A program made the position numbers and the translations under genes. This document shows positions 32,201 to 41,614 of a stretch of DNA of 64,000 nucleotides, piece by piece. The number at the start of each line of letters is the position of its first letter. Positions within the stretch are counted from its first letter, which is position 1. The notes beneath the pieces are model-generated. The model ran no database searches and was not told the DNA's origin. It worked only from the letters and a program-made list of their open reading frames with translations. This stretch comes from Amnibacterium flavum (GTDB lineage: Bacteria > Actinomycetota > Actinomycetes > Actinomycetales > Microbacteriaceae), in the NCBI RefSeq assembly GCF_003097495.1, contig NZ_QEOP01000002.1, forward strand, positions 992,001-1,056,000, written 5' to 3'.

Positions 32201-33637
32201 ATGAAGAGCGTTCGGGTGGCCATCATCGGTGCCGGGTTCGCCGGCGTGGGGCTCGCGGCCTCGCTGCTGCGCAAAGGCGTGCGCGACGTCACCGTCTTCG
32301 AGAGGAGCGGCGAGGTCGGGGGAGTGTGGCGCGACAACACCTATCCGGGTGCGGCGTGCGACGTTCCGTCGTACCTGTACTCCTATTCATTCGCGCCCAA
32401 ACGCGACTGGTCCCGGCGGTACGCGCCTCAGCAGGAGATCCAGGACTACATCGTCGAGACGGCCGACAAGCTCGGCGTCACGCCGCTCGTGCGCTTCAAC
32501 ACCGAGATCGTGTCCGCCGTCTGGCATGAGGTGGACCAGGAGTGGCAGCTCACTGACCGTGCGGGGAATCGGACCGCGTTCGAGGTCGTCGTCTTCTCCT
32601 GCGGCCAGATGAGCCAGCCGCTGATCCCCGAGCTGGTCGGGGCGGACGAGTTCAGCGGCCCCACAATGCATTCGGCGCGCTGGAATCCCGAGATCGACCT
32701 CGCCGGCAAGCGGGTCGCGGTCGTCGGAACAGGGGCGAGCGCGATCCAGTTCGTGCCCGAGATCGCGAAGATCGCCGAGCGGGTGACCGTCTATCAGCGC
32801 TCACCCGTCCACGTCATGCCCAAGCCCGATCCGGTCTACGAGAAGCCGATGAGCCGGTGGCAGTTCTGGTCGCGCCGGTACGCGCTCTTCCTGCAGAAGG
32901 AGGCGCTGTCGGCTCGGGTGAATCACTTCCCCGGCCTGATGAAGCGCAAGGAGTCGCAGTTCGCCGAACACCTCGTCGCCCAGGTCCCCGATGAGACGCT
33001 GCGCGCGAAGGTCATGCCGCACGACCGCTTCGGCTGCAAGCGGATCCTCGTCTCGGACCACTGGTACCCGGCACTGCTGCGCGACAACGTCGAAGTCGTG
33101 CCGTCGCGTGTCGCCCGGGTTGGAGCACACGAGGTGGTGGCGGCCGACGGGGAGTCCCGCGAGGCCGACGTCATCATCTACGGCACCGGATTCCAGTCGA
33201 CCCGGTTCATGCTGCCTCTCGACATCGTCGGAGTCGACGGGATCAGCCTCGAGGAGCGCTGGAACGTGGGCGCCGCCGCCTATCTCGGCACCCAGGTCGC
33301 CGGGTTCCCCAACCTGTTCCTGACCTACGGCCCGAACTCGAACGTCGGGCACAACTCGATCCTGTTCATGATCGAGAGCCAGATCCACTACATCGTGAGC
33401 GCGGTCCGACGCATCGCGAAGGGCAAGGCCCGCTCCGTCGTCGTGTCCGACGGGGTGTTCGCCCGCTTCAACGAGCGCATCCAGCACCGCAGTCAGCACA
33501 CCGTGTATGCGACGGGCTGCACGAACTGGTTCATCAACGAGAACGGCGTGCACACCCAGAACTGGCCGGGTTCGGTGATCCCCTACTGGTGGCGCACGCG
33601 GTGGATCCGCCCGCGCCACATGGTCGAGAGCAGCTGA
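32201..33637 (+). CDS. Flavin-containing monooxygenase (Baeyer-Villiger type)
   Basis: A 478-residue class B flavoprotein. FAD Rossmann motif VAIIGAGFAGVGLA at the N terminus, the BVMO fingerprint in FSGPTMHSARWNPE near residue 160, and the NADPH motif VVGTGASAIQFVPEIAK. GGVWRDNTYPGAACDVPSYLY is also typical. It would insert oxygen next to a ketone or oxidise N/S atoms. Start is ATG 32201, preceded by site D and a likely leaderless or very short leader. Confidence 0.9.
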   Translation: MKSVRVAIIGAGFAGVGLAASLLRKGVRDVTVFERSGEVGGVWRDNTYPGAACDVPSYLYSYSFAPKRDWSRRYAPQQEIQDYIVETADKLGVTPLVRFNTEIVSAVWHEVDQEWQLTDRAGNRTAFEVVVFSCGQMSQPLIPELVGADEFSGPTMHSARWNPEIDLAGKRVAVVGTGASAIQFVPEIAKIAERVTVYQRSPVHVMPKPDPVYEKPMSRWQFWSRRYALFLQKEALSARVNHFPGLMKRKESQFAEHLVAQVPDETLRAKVMPHDRFGCKRILVSDHWYPALLRDNVEVVPSRVARVGAHEVVAADGESREADVIIYGTGFQSTRFMLPLDIVGVDGISLEERWNVGAAAYLGTQVAGFPNLFLTYGPNSNVGHNSILFMIESQIHYIVSAVRRIAKGKARSVVVSDGVFARFNERIQHRSQHTVYATGCTNWFINENGVHTQNWPGSVIPYWWRTRWIRPRHMVESS

Positions 33638-33740
33638 CCCGCCGCAACACGAGTCAGGGAGATCAGCCCCGATCCGACCGGTTTCGACGTGTGAACCGGG
33701 AGTTCGGAGCCGATCTCCTCGATCCGTGCGGTTGATGGAC

Positions 33741-34172
33741 TCAGGAGAGGCGGGCGAGCGCCTTCTCGACGCACGAGGTGTCGACCGATGCCGCAGCTCC
33801 GCTTGCGCCGACCGCGCCGATGAGCTCGCCGTCGACGAACCACGGCACACCGCCGGCCATGGCGGTGATGCGGCCGCCGACGGTTCCGTCGAGGCCCCAG
33901 TCGCTGCCGCCCGGAGCGCTCGAGGTGCTCCAAGCGCCGCTCGGTGCGCTGAACGCGGCGGCGGTGAACGCCTTCGCCGCGGCGAGGTCGAGCGCGACGA
34001 ACTGAGCGCCATCCATGCGCGCGCTCGCCACGATCACGCCGCGCGGATCGACGACGACCACGCCGAGCGCGACACCCGCGCCCTCGGCCTCGGAACGCAC
34101 CGCCGCGAGGGCTGCAAGTGCGGCATCGAGGGTGACGACGCGGTGTGAGGCGAAGAGCGGCGCGTGTTCCAT
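33741..34172 (-). CDS. GlcG/HbpS-like heme-binding family protein (DUF336)
   Basis: A 143-residue protein with the DUF336 pattern: TLDAALAALAAVRSEAEGAGV, GVVVVDPRGVIVASARMDGA, AKAFTAAAF and GGVPWFVDGELIGAVGASGA. Relatives are cofactor-binding or accessory proteins next to catabolic enzymes (GlcG by glycolate oxidase). It is divergent from the SDR at 34224 and may assist the pathway. It converges with the monooxygenase gene. Confidence 0.88.
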   Translation of the reverse strand: MEHAPLFASHRVVTLDAALAALAAVRSEAEGAGVALGVVVVDPRGVIVASARMDGAQFVALDLAAAKAFTAAAFSAPSGAWSTSSAPGGSDWGLDGTVGGRITAMAGGVPWFVDGELIGAVGASGAAASVDTSCVEKALARLS

Positions 34173-34186
34173 GGGTCTCCTAGGTC

Positions 34187-34207
34187 GTGTATAAATTATC
34201 TAAACAC
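34187..34207. promoter_or_regulatory. AT-rich site E before the SDR gene
   Basis: GTGTATAAATTATCTAAACA plus C, with core TGTATAAATTAT shared with sites A and D. GTGT...ACAC flanks make it an imperfect palindrome. It lies in the divergent region between the DUF336 and SDR genes. Confidence 0.6.
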
Positions 34208-34223
34208 ACGACGGGAGCGTCCC

Positions 34224-35021
34224 ATGCCTGATCTTCTTCTCGGTCGGATCGCGTTCATCACCGGGGGCGCCGGCGGAATCGGCTACAGCATCGCGCAGCG
34301 CTATCTCGAGGAGGGCGCCTCGGTCGTCCTCGCCGACGTGGCTCTCGACCGTGCTGCGACCGCGGCGGATTCGCTGCGCGGGTTCGCACGCGAGGGTGCG
34401 GGCATCGTCGCCGTCGAGATCGAGGTCCGCGATGAGGTGTCGACCGTCGCCGCGTTCGAGGCGGGCGAGGCCGCCCTCGGCCCGATCGACGTGGTGGTCG
34501 CCAACGCCGGGATCCTGTTCCTCGGCCCCGCCGTCGACACCCCTCTCGAGGAGTGGAGTCGCGTGATCGACGTGAATCTCACGGGCGCGTTCGTCACGGC
34601 GAAGGTCGCAGCGGCCCGCATGACGGCGGCCGGCCTGGACAAGGGACGGATCATCTTCACCTCGTCGCTCTTCGGGGTTCGCGGCGGGGTGGAGAACAGC
34701 GCCTACTCGGCATCGAAGTGGGGCATGCTCGGGCTGATGAAGTGCATGGCGGCCGAGCTCGCGCCGGCGGGTGTGACCGTCAATGCGGTGTGCCCGGGCC
34801 AGATCAGGACGGCGATGATCGAGAAGCTGTCCCTCGACCGTGCGGAACTGCGCGGCACCACGCCCGAGCAGGAGATCGACAGGCTCGCGGCGACCATTCC
34901 GCTCGGCTACCTCGCGAACCCGCTGCAGATCGCGGATGCGTTCATCTACCTCGCCTCGGACCTCAGCTCCTACACGACGGGCCAGGAGCTGATCGTCGAC
35001 GGAGGCGTCCTCGTCGGCTGA
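34224..35021 (+). CDS. SDR-family oxidoreductase
   Basis: A 265-residue classical SDR: GGAGGIGYSIA cofactor motif, NAG, catalytic Ser in TSSLFGVRGG, YSASK, and TTGQELIVDGG end. It uses NAD(P) to convert an alcohol or ketone. GGGAGCG precedes the ATG. Last gene of the putative regulon; a repeat array follows. Confidence 0.92.
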   Translation: MPDLLLGRIAFITGGAGGIGYSIAQRYLEEGASVVLADVALDRAATAADSLRGFAREGAGIVAVEIEVRDEVSTVAAFEAGEAALGPIDVVVANAGILFLGPAVDTPLEEWSRVIDVNLTGAFVTAKVAAARMTAAGLDKGRIIFTSSLFGVRGGVENSAYSASKWGMLGLMKCMAAELAPAGVTVNAVCPGQIRTAMIEKLSLDRAELRGTTPEQEIDRLAATIPLGYLANPLQIADAFIYLASDLSSYTTGQELIVDGGVLVG

Positions 35022-35030
35022 CCCGCCCAC

Positions 35031-35150
35031 CGCCCGTTGAGCCCGTCGAAACGAAAACCCGAGCCCAGCACCCACCCCGCCCGTTGAGCCCGTCGAAACG
35101 AATACCCGAGCCCAGCACCCACCCCGCCCGTTGAGCGAAGCGAAACGAAG
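35031..35150. repeat. Intergenic hairpin repeat array
   Basis: Three direct copies of CGCCCGTTGAGCCCGTCGAA / GAGCGAAGCGAAACGAA with AACCCGAGCCCAGCACCC spacers. Nothing else is seen up to 35362 apart from GGAAGGA before the next gene. Confidence 0.88.
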
Positions 35151-35362
35151 CCCCGCGGCCACCCCGCCCCGCGGCACCACGCGGCGCAGCGGTCGACCGT
35201 TCCCATCCCGTCCTCGCCAGTTCGACGGGTGTCCACGCGGGGGCCAGCTGCGGTCCAGGTCGCCGGGGGCAGACTCGTACCCGCGGCGAGGAATATCGCG
35301 TCGACGCCCCGGTTGCCACCAGGGCGCACTGCGCCACGGCAGGACGAACGGAAGGAATCCGA

Positions 35363-36322
35363 GTGAGCATCAAGGCCCAGAACCGCGTGAAGATCGGCGA
35401 CACCGGAATCGAGGTGTTCCCGCTGTCGCTCGGCGGCAACGTGTTCGGCTGGACGGCCGACGCTGAGACGTCCTTCGATGTGCTCGACGGCTACGCCGCG
35501 GCAGGCGGCAACCTGATCGACACCGCCGACGGCTACTCGGCGTGGGTTCCGGGCAACTCGGGCGGCGACAGCGAGATCATCATCGGCGACTGGATGCGCT
35601 CACGCGGCAACCGGGACGACATCGTGGTCGCAACGAAGGTCAGCCAGCACCCCGACTTCAAGGGCCTCAGCGCGGCCAACATCCGTGCCGCCGCGGAGGC
35701 GTCCCTCGGCCGCCTCGGCACGGACCGCATCGACGTGTACTACGCGCACTTCGACGACGCGTCAGTACCGCTCGCGGAGACCGTCGGCGCGTTCTCGAAG
35801 CTCGTCGACGACGGTCTCGTCCGGGCGATCGGAATCTCGAACTACTCCGCGGACCGCATCGACGAATGGTTCGCGGTCACCGAGCAGAACGGCTTCCACA
35901 AGGCCGTCGCCCTGCAGCCGCAGTACAACCTGATGGAGCGCGGCTTCGAGACGGAGCTGCAGGGGCGAGCCCAGAAGTACGGCCTGGGCGTGTTCCCGTA
36001 CTACGCGCTCGCCTCCGGGTTCCTGACGGGAAAATACCGTTCGGGTTCGGCGCAGGGCGACAGCCCCCGTGCCGGGCAGGCCGCCGCCTACCTGGATGAC
36101 CGCGGCGTGCGCGTCCTCTTGACGCTCGACCAGGTCGCCTCCTGGCACAACACGACCGTCACCGCTGTCGCGCTGGCGTGGCTGCGCGCCCAGCCGACGA
36201 TCGTCGCCCCGATCGCCAGCGCCCGCACGACGGATCAGCTCACCGACCTCCTCGCCTCGGCCACCCTCGAGCTCTCGAGCGAAGAGGTCGAGAAGCTGGT
36301 CGAGGCCTCGAACCCGCTCTGA
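35363..36322 (+). CDS. Aldo/keto reductase
   Basis: A 319-residue AKR: NLIDTADGYSAW (Asp, Tyr), VVATKVSQH (Lys), YYAHFDDAS (His) and the SNYSADRI loop. The GTG at 35363 has GGAAGGA eight bases upstream. Members of this type act on aldehydes or sugars; no substrate can be named. Single gene. Confidence 0.92.
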   Translation: MSIKAQNRVKIGDTGIEVFPLSLGGNVFGWTADAETSFDVLDGYAAAGGNLIDTADGYSAWVPGNSGGDSEIIIGDWMRSRGNRDDIVVATKVSQHPDFKGLSAANIRAAAEASLGRLGTDRIDVYYAHFDDASVPLAETVGAFSKLVDDGLVRAIGISNYSADRIDEWFAVTEQNGFHKAVALQPQYNLMERGFETELQGRAQKYGLGVFPYYALASGFLTGKYRSGSAQGDSPRAGQAAAYLDDRGVRVLLTLDQVASWHNTTVTAVALAWLRAQPTIVAPIASARTTDQLTDLLASATLELSSEEVEKLVEASNPL

Positions 36323-36338
36323 GCGACGCGGGGAGCTG

Positions 36339-36473
36339 CATTTCGACGAGCTCAACGGGCGGAGCGGGGACCTGCGTTTCGACGGGCTCAACGGGCGAAC
36401 CGCAGCCACCGGAGGTCGAGTAGCGGGAGGCACGTAACAAGACCGGTCGCGTAGCGCAGCGTATCGAGACCCG
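36339..36473. repeat. Two inverted hairpin repeats plus GGTCGAGTAG-type repeat
   Basis: Reverse copies TTTCGACGAGCTCAACGGGC and TTTCGACGGGCTCAACGGGC are followed by GGTCGAGTAGCGGGAGG... and GGTCGCGTAGCGCAGCG..TATCGAGACC, the second repeat family of the window. Confidence 0.8.
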
Positions 36474-36504
36474 CTCCTCCGCCGCAGCGAACTACGGTGA
36501 ACAG

Positions 36505-36888
36505 GTGCCCTCCCGTCGCTCCACCGTCCTCACCTGGCTCGGGGACCTCGTCGCCGTCACCGCCTTCGTCCTCATCGGCCGTGGCAGCCACGACGAGGGT
36601 CCGGCGGGAATAGCCCTCACGCTCGTCCCGTTCCTCGTGGGCCTGCAGTCGGGTTGGCTCCTGAAGGGCCGGGGGACCCCGTGGCTCATCCGCCCCGGGC
36701 TGATCATCTGGGCGGGCACCGTGCTCGTCGGCCTGGTCACCCGGGCTGCTCTCGGCGACGGCACACCGCTCAGCTTCATCATCGTCACGACCCTGGTACT
36801 CGCCGCCTTCCTGTTGGGATGGCGGGCGATCGCCGCCTGGCTTCGTCGGCTCAGCCGCCCCAGATCCGAGGTGCCAGGAGTTCACTAG
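36505..36888 (+). CDS. DUF3054 membrane protein
   Basis: A 127-residue protein with four hydrophobic spans and the DUF3054 pattern: LTWLGDLVAVTAFVLIGRGSHD near the N terminus and RPGLIIWAGTVLVGLVTR. The start is GTG 36505. Family function unknown. Confidence 0.85.
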   Translation: MPSRRSTVLTWLGDLVAVTAFVLIGRGSHDEGPAGIALTLVPFLVGLQSGWLLKGRGTPWLIRPGLIIWAGTVLVGLVTRAALGDGTPLSFIIVTTLVLAAFLLGWRAIAAWLRRLSRPRSEVPGVH

Positions 36889-37001
36889 CCGCTTCTAGCG
36901 GACTCCCTGCTTTCAGACACCTGTCGCACAACGGGCGTACCATCGGCCTTGATGCCCGTTCCATACGAACGCATCGAAAAAGGATCGAAGGGAAACACAT
37001 C

Positions 37002-37757
37002 ATGGCTACGTATGACGTCGCTGACCGTTCCGCGATCGTGACGGGAGGTGCGTCCGGAATCGGTAAGGCCATCGCGACGCTCCTGGCCGCGAACGGCGCA
37101 TCCGTCCTCATCACCGACCTCAACGCCACGGCGATCGATGAGGTCGTCGCCGAGCTGAAGGACGCCGGCGGCTCGGTCGCCGGTCTCGCGGGCGACGTCT
37201 CCGACCCCGAGCACTCGGTCGAGGCGGTCCGCAAGGCGGGTGAGCTCGCCCCGCTGAAGATCGCGGTCAACAACGCCGGCATCGGCGGCCCCTCCGAGCC
37301 GATCGGCGATTACCCGCTCGACGGGTGGCGCAAGGTCATCGAGATCAACCTGAACTCCGTCATGTACGGCATGCGGGCACAGCTGCCGGCGATGGTCGCA
37401 AACGGCGGCGGATCGATCGTCAACATGGCCTCCATCCTCGGGAGCGTCGGTTTCGCGAACTCCAGCGCCTACGTCACCGCGAAGCACGGCGTCGTCGGGC
37501 TCACCCAGAACGGTGCTCTCGAGTACGCGCCTCAGGGTGTCCGCGTCAATGCGATCGGGCCGGGGTTCATCAAGACGCCGCTGGTCGAGGCGAACCTCAG
37601 CGCGGACGCACTCACGTTCCTCGAGAGCAAGCACGCGCTGGGCCGTCTGGGAGACCCGGAGGAGGTCGCGACGGTCACCGCGTTCCTCGCGAGCGACGCG
37701 GCGAGCTTCGTCACGGGTTCGTACTGGACCGTCGACGGCGGATACACCGCCCAGTAA
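37002..37757 (+). CDS. SDR-family oxidoreductase
   Basis: A 251-residue classical SDR: GGASGIGKAIA, NNAGIGG, catalytic Ser in MASILGSVG, YVTAK, and FVTGSYWTVDGG at the end, close to 3-oxoacyl-reductase and glucose dehydrogenase types. GAAGGGAA precedes ATG 37002; frames reaching upstream are artefacts. Confidence 0.93.
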   Translation: MATYDVADRSAIVTGGASGIGKAIATLLAANGASVLITDLNATAIDEVVAELKDAGGSVAGLAGDVSDPEHSVEAVRKAGELAPLKIAVNNAGIGGPSEPIGDYPLDGWRKVIEINLNSVMYGMRAQLPAMVANGGGSIVNMASILGSVGFANSSAYVTAKHGVVGLTQNGALEYAPQGVRVNAIGPGFIKTPLVEANLSADALTFLESKHALGRLGDPEEVATVTAFLASDAASFVTGSYWTVDGGYTAQ

Positions 37758-37793
37758 CCGCAAGCTCCCATCCGAACCGGCGAGACTTCTTCG

Positions 37794-38195
37794 ATGACGT
37801 CCCGCCAGAGCCGCACCGATACGCCGCCCGACAAGACCTGCGTGGTCTGCGGGCGGCGCATCGAGTGGCGCAAGAAGTGGGAGAACAACTGGGACGAGGT
37901 GCGCTACTGCAGCGCAGGCTGCCGCCAGCACCGGCTGACCGACGCCGACCGGCGGTACGAGCGGGAGATTCTCGACCTTCTCGACCAGCGCGCCGCCACG
38001 GCGACGATCTGCCCGTCCGAGGTCGCCCGCGCCGAGTCGAAGGACGAGTGGCGCGACCTGATGGAGCCCGTCCGGCGGGCGGCTCGCCGCCTGGTCGCGC
38101 AGGGCGAGGTCGAGATCACCCAGCGCGGTTCGGTCGTCGACCCGTCGACGGCGAAGGGCCCGATCCGCATCCGCCGCGTCCGCCCGACCAACTGA
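37794..38195 (+). CDS. DUF2256-DUF3253 protein
   Basis: A 133-residue protein with an N-terminal four-Cys zinc-ribbon-like DUF2256 ([20 protein letters not shown] then YCSAGC) and a C-terminal winged-helix-like DUF3253 ([21 protein letters not shown]). It may bind nucleic acid; function unknown. It follows the SDR by 36 bases and may be co-transcribed. Confidence 0.88.
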   Translation: MTSRQSRTDTPPDKTCVVCGRRIEWRKKWENNWDEVRYCSAGCRQHRLTDADRRYEREILDLLDQRAATATICPSEVARAESKDEWRDLMEPVRRAARRLVAQGEVEITQRGSVVDPSTAKGPIRIRRVRPTN

Positions 38196-38212
38196 ACGAA
38201 CGGGCCCGAACC

Positions 38213-38382
38213 CCGCCCGCTGAGCCCGTCGAAGCGCCGCACACCCCGCCCGCAGAGCGCAGCGACGCGAAGGCCCGAGACACTCCCGCCCGCAGAGCGC
38301 AGCGACGCGAAGGCCTACGCCCGTCCGCTGAGCCCGTCGAAGCGCCGTACACCCCGCCCGCAGAGCGCAGCGACGCGAAGGC
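38213..38382. repeat. Intergenic hairpin repeat array
   Basis: Copies CGCTGAGCCCGTCGAAGCG and CGCAGAGCGCAGCGACGCG alternate, with AAGGCCCGAGACACTCCC spacers repeated twice. Confidence 0.88.
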
Positions 38383-38444
38383 CCGAGACACTCCCACCCG
38401 AGGGTCACCCAGGCCGCAGACTCCCGACCTAGGCTGATCCAGCC

Positions 38445-39137
38445 ATGAGCCCCGCCCCCACTGCCGTCGCGTTCTTCGATATCGACAACACCCTTCTGAA
38501 GGGCGCGTCTCTTTTCCACCTCGCGCGCGGAATGCACAAGGGCGGCCTGGTCTCGAACCGGGACATCGCCCGTTTCGCCTGGAAGGCCCGTCATTTCGCT
38601 CGCCACGGCGAGAACCTGTCGCATCTCGACGAGATCCGAGCCCGCGCCACCGAGCTGGCGTCGGGCATCCCGGTAGTCCGCATGGATGCGCTGGCCCGGG
38701 AAATTTACGACCGCTACACCGAATCGGCTCTCTGGCCTGAAAGCGTTGCGCTCGCTCGGCAGCACATCGCCGAGGGGCACGAGGTGTGGCTACTGTCGGC
38801 GACCCCGCAGGTTCTCGCGGGACTGATCGCCGAGCGCCTCGGGCTCACGGGGGCGGGCGGCACGAAGCTCGTCGAGGTCGACGGGCATCTCACCGGTGAG
38901 ATCGACGGCAAGCTGATGCACGGTGCCCAGAAGGCGGTCATCGCCGCCGAGATCGCTGAGCGCGCCGGCGTGGAACCGGGGGAGTGCTGGGCGTACAGCG
39001 ACTCCCTCAACGACCTGCCCCTGCTGAACTTCGCCGGGCACCCGAGCGTGGTGAACCCTGATCGCGGCCTTCGCGAGCACGCGCTGGCCAACGGCTGGCC
39101 GATCCTCGAACACCGCGGCGACCGCAAACGCGCCTGA
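38445..39137 (+). CDS. HAD-IB family hydrolase (phosphoserine-phosphatase-like)
   Basis: A 230-residue HAD phosphatase: motif I FFDIDNTLLKGAS, motif II LLSATPQ, motif III Lys in AQKAV, motif IV YSDSLNDLPLL. HAD-IB enzymes act on phosphoserine, lipid phosphates and similar. TAGGCT about 15 nt upstream of the ATG suggests a very short leader. Confidence 0.9.
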   Translation: MSPAPTAVAFFDIDNTLLKGASLFHLARGMHKGGLVSNRDIARFAWKARHFARHGENLSHLDEIRARATELASGIPVVRMDALAREIYDRYTESALWPESVALARQHIAEGHEVWLLSATPQVLAGLIAERLGLTGAGGTKLVEVDGHLTGEIDGKLMHGAQKAVIAAEIAERAGVEPGECWAYSDSLNDLPLLNFAGHPSVVNPDRGLREHALANGWPILEHRGDRKRA

Positions 39138-39167
39138 CCCACACCAACACGCACCCGCACAGGCCGG

Positions 39168-39428
39168 ACCTCGAGTAGCCGAAGGCGACAGAACCCCGCC
39201 GGTTGACCAAAGCGAGACGCCAGTAGCCCGAGGGCGATCGAACCCCCGCCCGTTGAGCGAAGCGAAACGCAGGGCCCGCCCACCCCCGAGGGTCGAGTAG
39301 TGCCAAGCGCTCAGAGAACCCCCGCCCGTTGAGCAAAGCGAAACGCAGGAGCCCCACCCCGGAGGTCGAGTAGCGCGGAGCGCGTACCGAGACCGGTCGA
39401 GTAGCGCGCCAGCGCGAACCGAGACCCG
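39168..39428. repeat. Mixed intergenic repeat array (two families)
   Basis: GTTGAGC...CGAAAC copies (one degenerate, GTTGACCAAAGCGAGACG) alternate with GTCGAGTAG...CGAGACC copies such as GGTCGAGTAGCGCGGAGC then GCGTACCGAGACC. No gene lies in 39138-39557. Confidence 0.85.
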
Positions 39429-39518
39429 CCCAGCCGCCTTACGTCTTCCGTTTCCCGGAGGTCACGCCGTGTTGCGGGCTCGTGACGTTCTGCTGAAAGT
39501 GGACATCCCGCCGCTTCC

Positions 39519-39548
39519 AAAGGTCTAATGTCTGAACACTAAACCTTT
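39519..39548. promoter_or_regulatory. Palindromic operator before the peptide operon
   Basis: AAAGGTCTA (39519-39527) and TAAACCTTT (39540-39548) are inverted with one mismatch, 12 nt apart, overlapping TAATGT which may be the -10. It is the likely target of the GntR regulator encoded second in this operon. Confidence 0.55.
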
Positions 39549-39557
39549 AGGACGGGC

Positions 39558-40829
39558 ATGCTCAGCGACCTCGACACCGCGATCGACCGGCACTCGGAAG
39601 CTGCTTTTCGCTTCCTCGCCGACCTCGTCAGCGCGCCCAGCACTGTCGGCTCCGAACAGGCGGCGCTGGAGGTCTTCGCCGGCGAACTCGAGTCGCTCGG
39701 CCTCGAGATCGAACGACTGCCTTTCCCGAACGAGCAGCTCGACGACTCTCGGGCGGGTATCAGCCCCCGCGTCGACACGTCGGTCGAGCGATATCAGGTC
39801 GTCGCGCGAACCCCGGGCGAAGGCGAGCTCAGCCTGTTGCTCAACGGTCACATCGATGTCGTGCCGGCCACGGCGACCGCGCGCTGGACTTCGGATCCGT
39901 TCGAACCCCGCCGAGCTGACGGCCGACTGTACGGCCGCGGGACCGGCGACATGAAGGGCGGCTTCGCGATCGGAGCGCTCGCTCTGCGCGCGCTCCGCGA
40001 TGTCGCCCCGGACCTGTTCGCGGGTCGGCGTCTCGGCTTCTTCGCCGCGATCGAGGAGGAGTGCACGGGCAACGGCACCCTGTACGCGGTTGCGAACCAG
40101 GGCGTCGTCGCTCCTGAGGTCGTGCTCCTCGAACCGACCGACCTCGGTCTCCTGATCGGAGGCGTCGGAGTGCTCTGGATCGACATCGACGTGGTCGGCG
40201 TCTCCTCCCACGCGTTCGAGGCCGACGCCGAGGGCAACGCGGTAGAACTCGCGATGCGGCTCGTCGAGTCCTTGCGGGACTGGACCGCAGGTCTCGTCGC
40301 CGACTTCCCGCCGTCGCTTCACCTCCACGACGACCACCCCTACAACGTGAATCTCGGCACGATCGCTGCCGGCGACTGGAACTCGACGTCTCCGTCGGTC
40401 GCGACCCTCGGGCTGCGAATCGGCTATCCGACCCAGTGGACGGCCCAACGCGCCGAGAGCGAGGTGAGGGCGAGGATATCCGAGCTCACGGGAGCAGGCA
40501 CCGCCTATCCGGCCGAGCCTGTCGTCCGGCTGTCCGGTTTCCGGGCTACCGGGTACGAGATCGACACGGACGCGCCGCTGGTCAGCGACCTGATGGCAGC
40601 ACATGCCGACGCCCACGGGGCGCAGCCCGAGCTCTACACGCTGGGCAGCACGACCGACGCGCGCACCTATCTGCGCGACTTCGGGATCCCCGCGGTCTGC
40701 TACGGAGCGGTGGCACATGGCATGCACGGGGTCGACGAGTCCGTCGAACTGCAGAGCATCGTCGACGGCGCTCGCACACTCGCGCGCTTCCTTCTGAAGC
40801 GCTTCTCGGACGAGGAGGTCACCGCGTGA
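39558..40829 (+). CDS. M20-family peptidase/deacetylase (ArgE/DapE type)
   Basis: A 423-residue metallohydrolase with intact motifs: LNGHIDVVP (His, Asp), GRGTGDMKGG (bridging Asp), IEEECTGNG (base Glu), LLEPTD and a terminal His in VAHGMHGVDE. It would remove an N-acyl group or cleave a short peptide. It heads an operon whose junctions are start/stop overlaps, so it most likely processes the imported compound. Confidence 0.9.
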   Translation: MLSDLDTAIDRHSEAAFRFLADLVSAPSTVGSEQAALEVFAGELESLGLEIERLPFPNEQLDDSRAGISPRVDTSVERYQVVARTPGEGELSLLLNGHIDVVPATATARWTSDPFEPRRADGRLYGRGTGDMKGGFAIGALALRALRDVAPDLFAGRRLGFFAAIEEECTGNGTLYAVANQGVVAPEVVLLEPTDLGLLIGGVGVLWIDIDVVGVSSHAFEADAEGNAVELAMRLVESLRDWTAGLVADFPPSLHLHDDHPYNVNLGTIAAGDWNSTSPSVATLGLRIGYPTQWTAQRAESEVRARISELTGAGTAYPAEPVVRLSGFRATGYEIDTDAPLVSDLMAAHADAHGAQPELYTLGSTTDARTYLRDFGIPAVCYGAVAHGMHGVDESVELQSIVDGARTLARFLLKRFSDEEVTA

Positions 40830-41614
40830 GCGACCCGCTGGACATCAGCATCGACCCGTTCGCCGAGGCGGAGCCGGCCCCCATGTCCTCGTGGGACGTG
40901 CCGATCGTCACGCAGAGCGTCGCCGACCACGTGGCCGACCGTCTCGTCACCGCGATCGCGCTCGGGGTCTATGTCCCCGCGCAGCAGCTGCCGAGCGAAC
41001 GCGAGCTCGCCTCCATGCTCGGCGTCTCCCGCACCTCGGTCCGCGAAGCGCTCGGCCGGCTTGCAGCAGACGGCTACCTCGAGGTCCGCCGCGGGCGCTA
41101 TGGGGGCTACTTCGTACTCGCCGACTGGGGACCGTCGTCAGCCGAACAGGTGCGGCGCCACCTCGTGCCGAAATGGGCCGACTTCGAGCACCTCTTCGAC
41201 GCCCGCTCGCTGCTGGAGCCCCTCATCGCGCACACCGCCGCACTCCGTCGCACCGACGACGACTGCACCGAGATCGCGAACGCCGCCCAGGCCTACATCG
41301 ATGCCGCCGATCACGAGGCCTCTCGCCGTGCCGACGGCGACCTGCATTTCGTCATCGCTCGTGCGACCCACAATCCGCTCCTCGTCCGGCTCTCCGTCGA
41401 TCTGCGCACCAAGATCTCGCTGAACCTCGGCGCCGAGCCCTACAGCGACGAGGTGCGCCGCAAGGCGATCGACCAGCACCAGCGACTGGCCGCCGCCGTC
41501 ATCGGCGGGCGCGCCGAAGAGGCGTCCGAGATCGCCGCGGGGCATTTCACCCTCTCCGAGAACCTCATCCGCGACCTGGTGCGCCGGGCCGAGCAGGAGG
41601 GCGGGTCGGAATGA
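40826..41614 (+). CDS. GntR-family (FCD) regulator
   Basis: A 262-residue regulator starting at GTG 40826, overlapping the M20 stop (GTGA). Winged HTH around 50-105 (QLPSERELASMLGVSRTSVREAL, YLEVRRGRYGGYF) and an FCD domain afterwards (DLHFVIARATHNPLL). It probably controls the operon through the palindrome at 39519. Confidence 0.92.
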   Translation: MSDPLDISIDPFAEAEPAPMSSWDVPIVTQSVADHVADRLVTAIALGVYVPAQQLPSERELASMLGVSRTSVREALGRLAADGYLEVRRGRYGGYFVLADWGPSSAEQVRRHLVPKWADFEHLFDARSLLEPLIAHTAALRRTDDDCTEIANAAQAYIDAADHEASRRADGDLHFVIARATHNPLLVRLSVDLRTKISLNLGAEPYSDEVRRKAIDQHQRLAAAVIGGRAEEASEIAAGHFTLSENLIRDLVRRAEQEGGSE

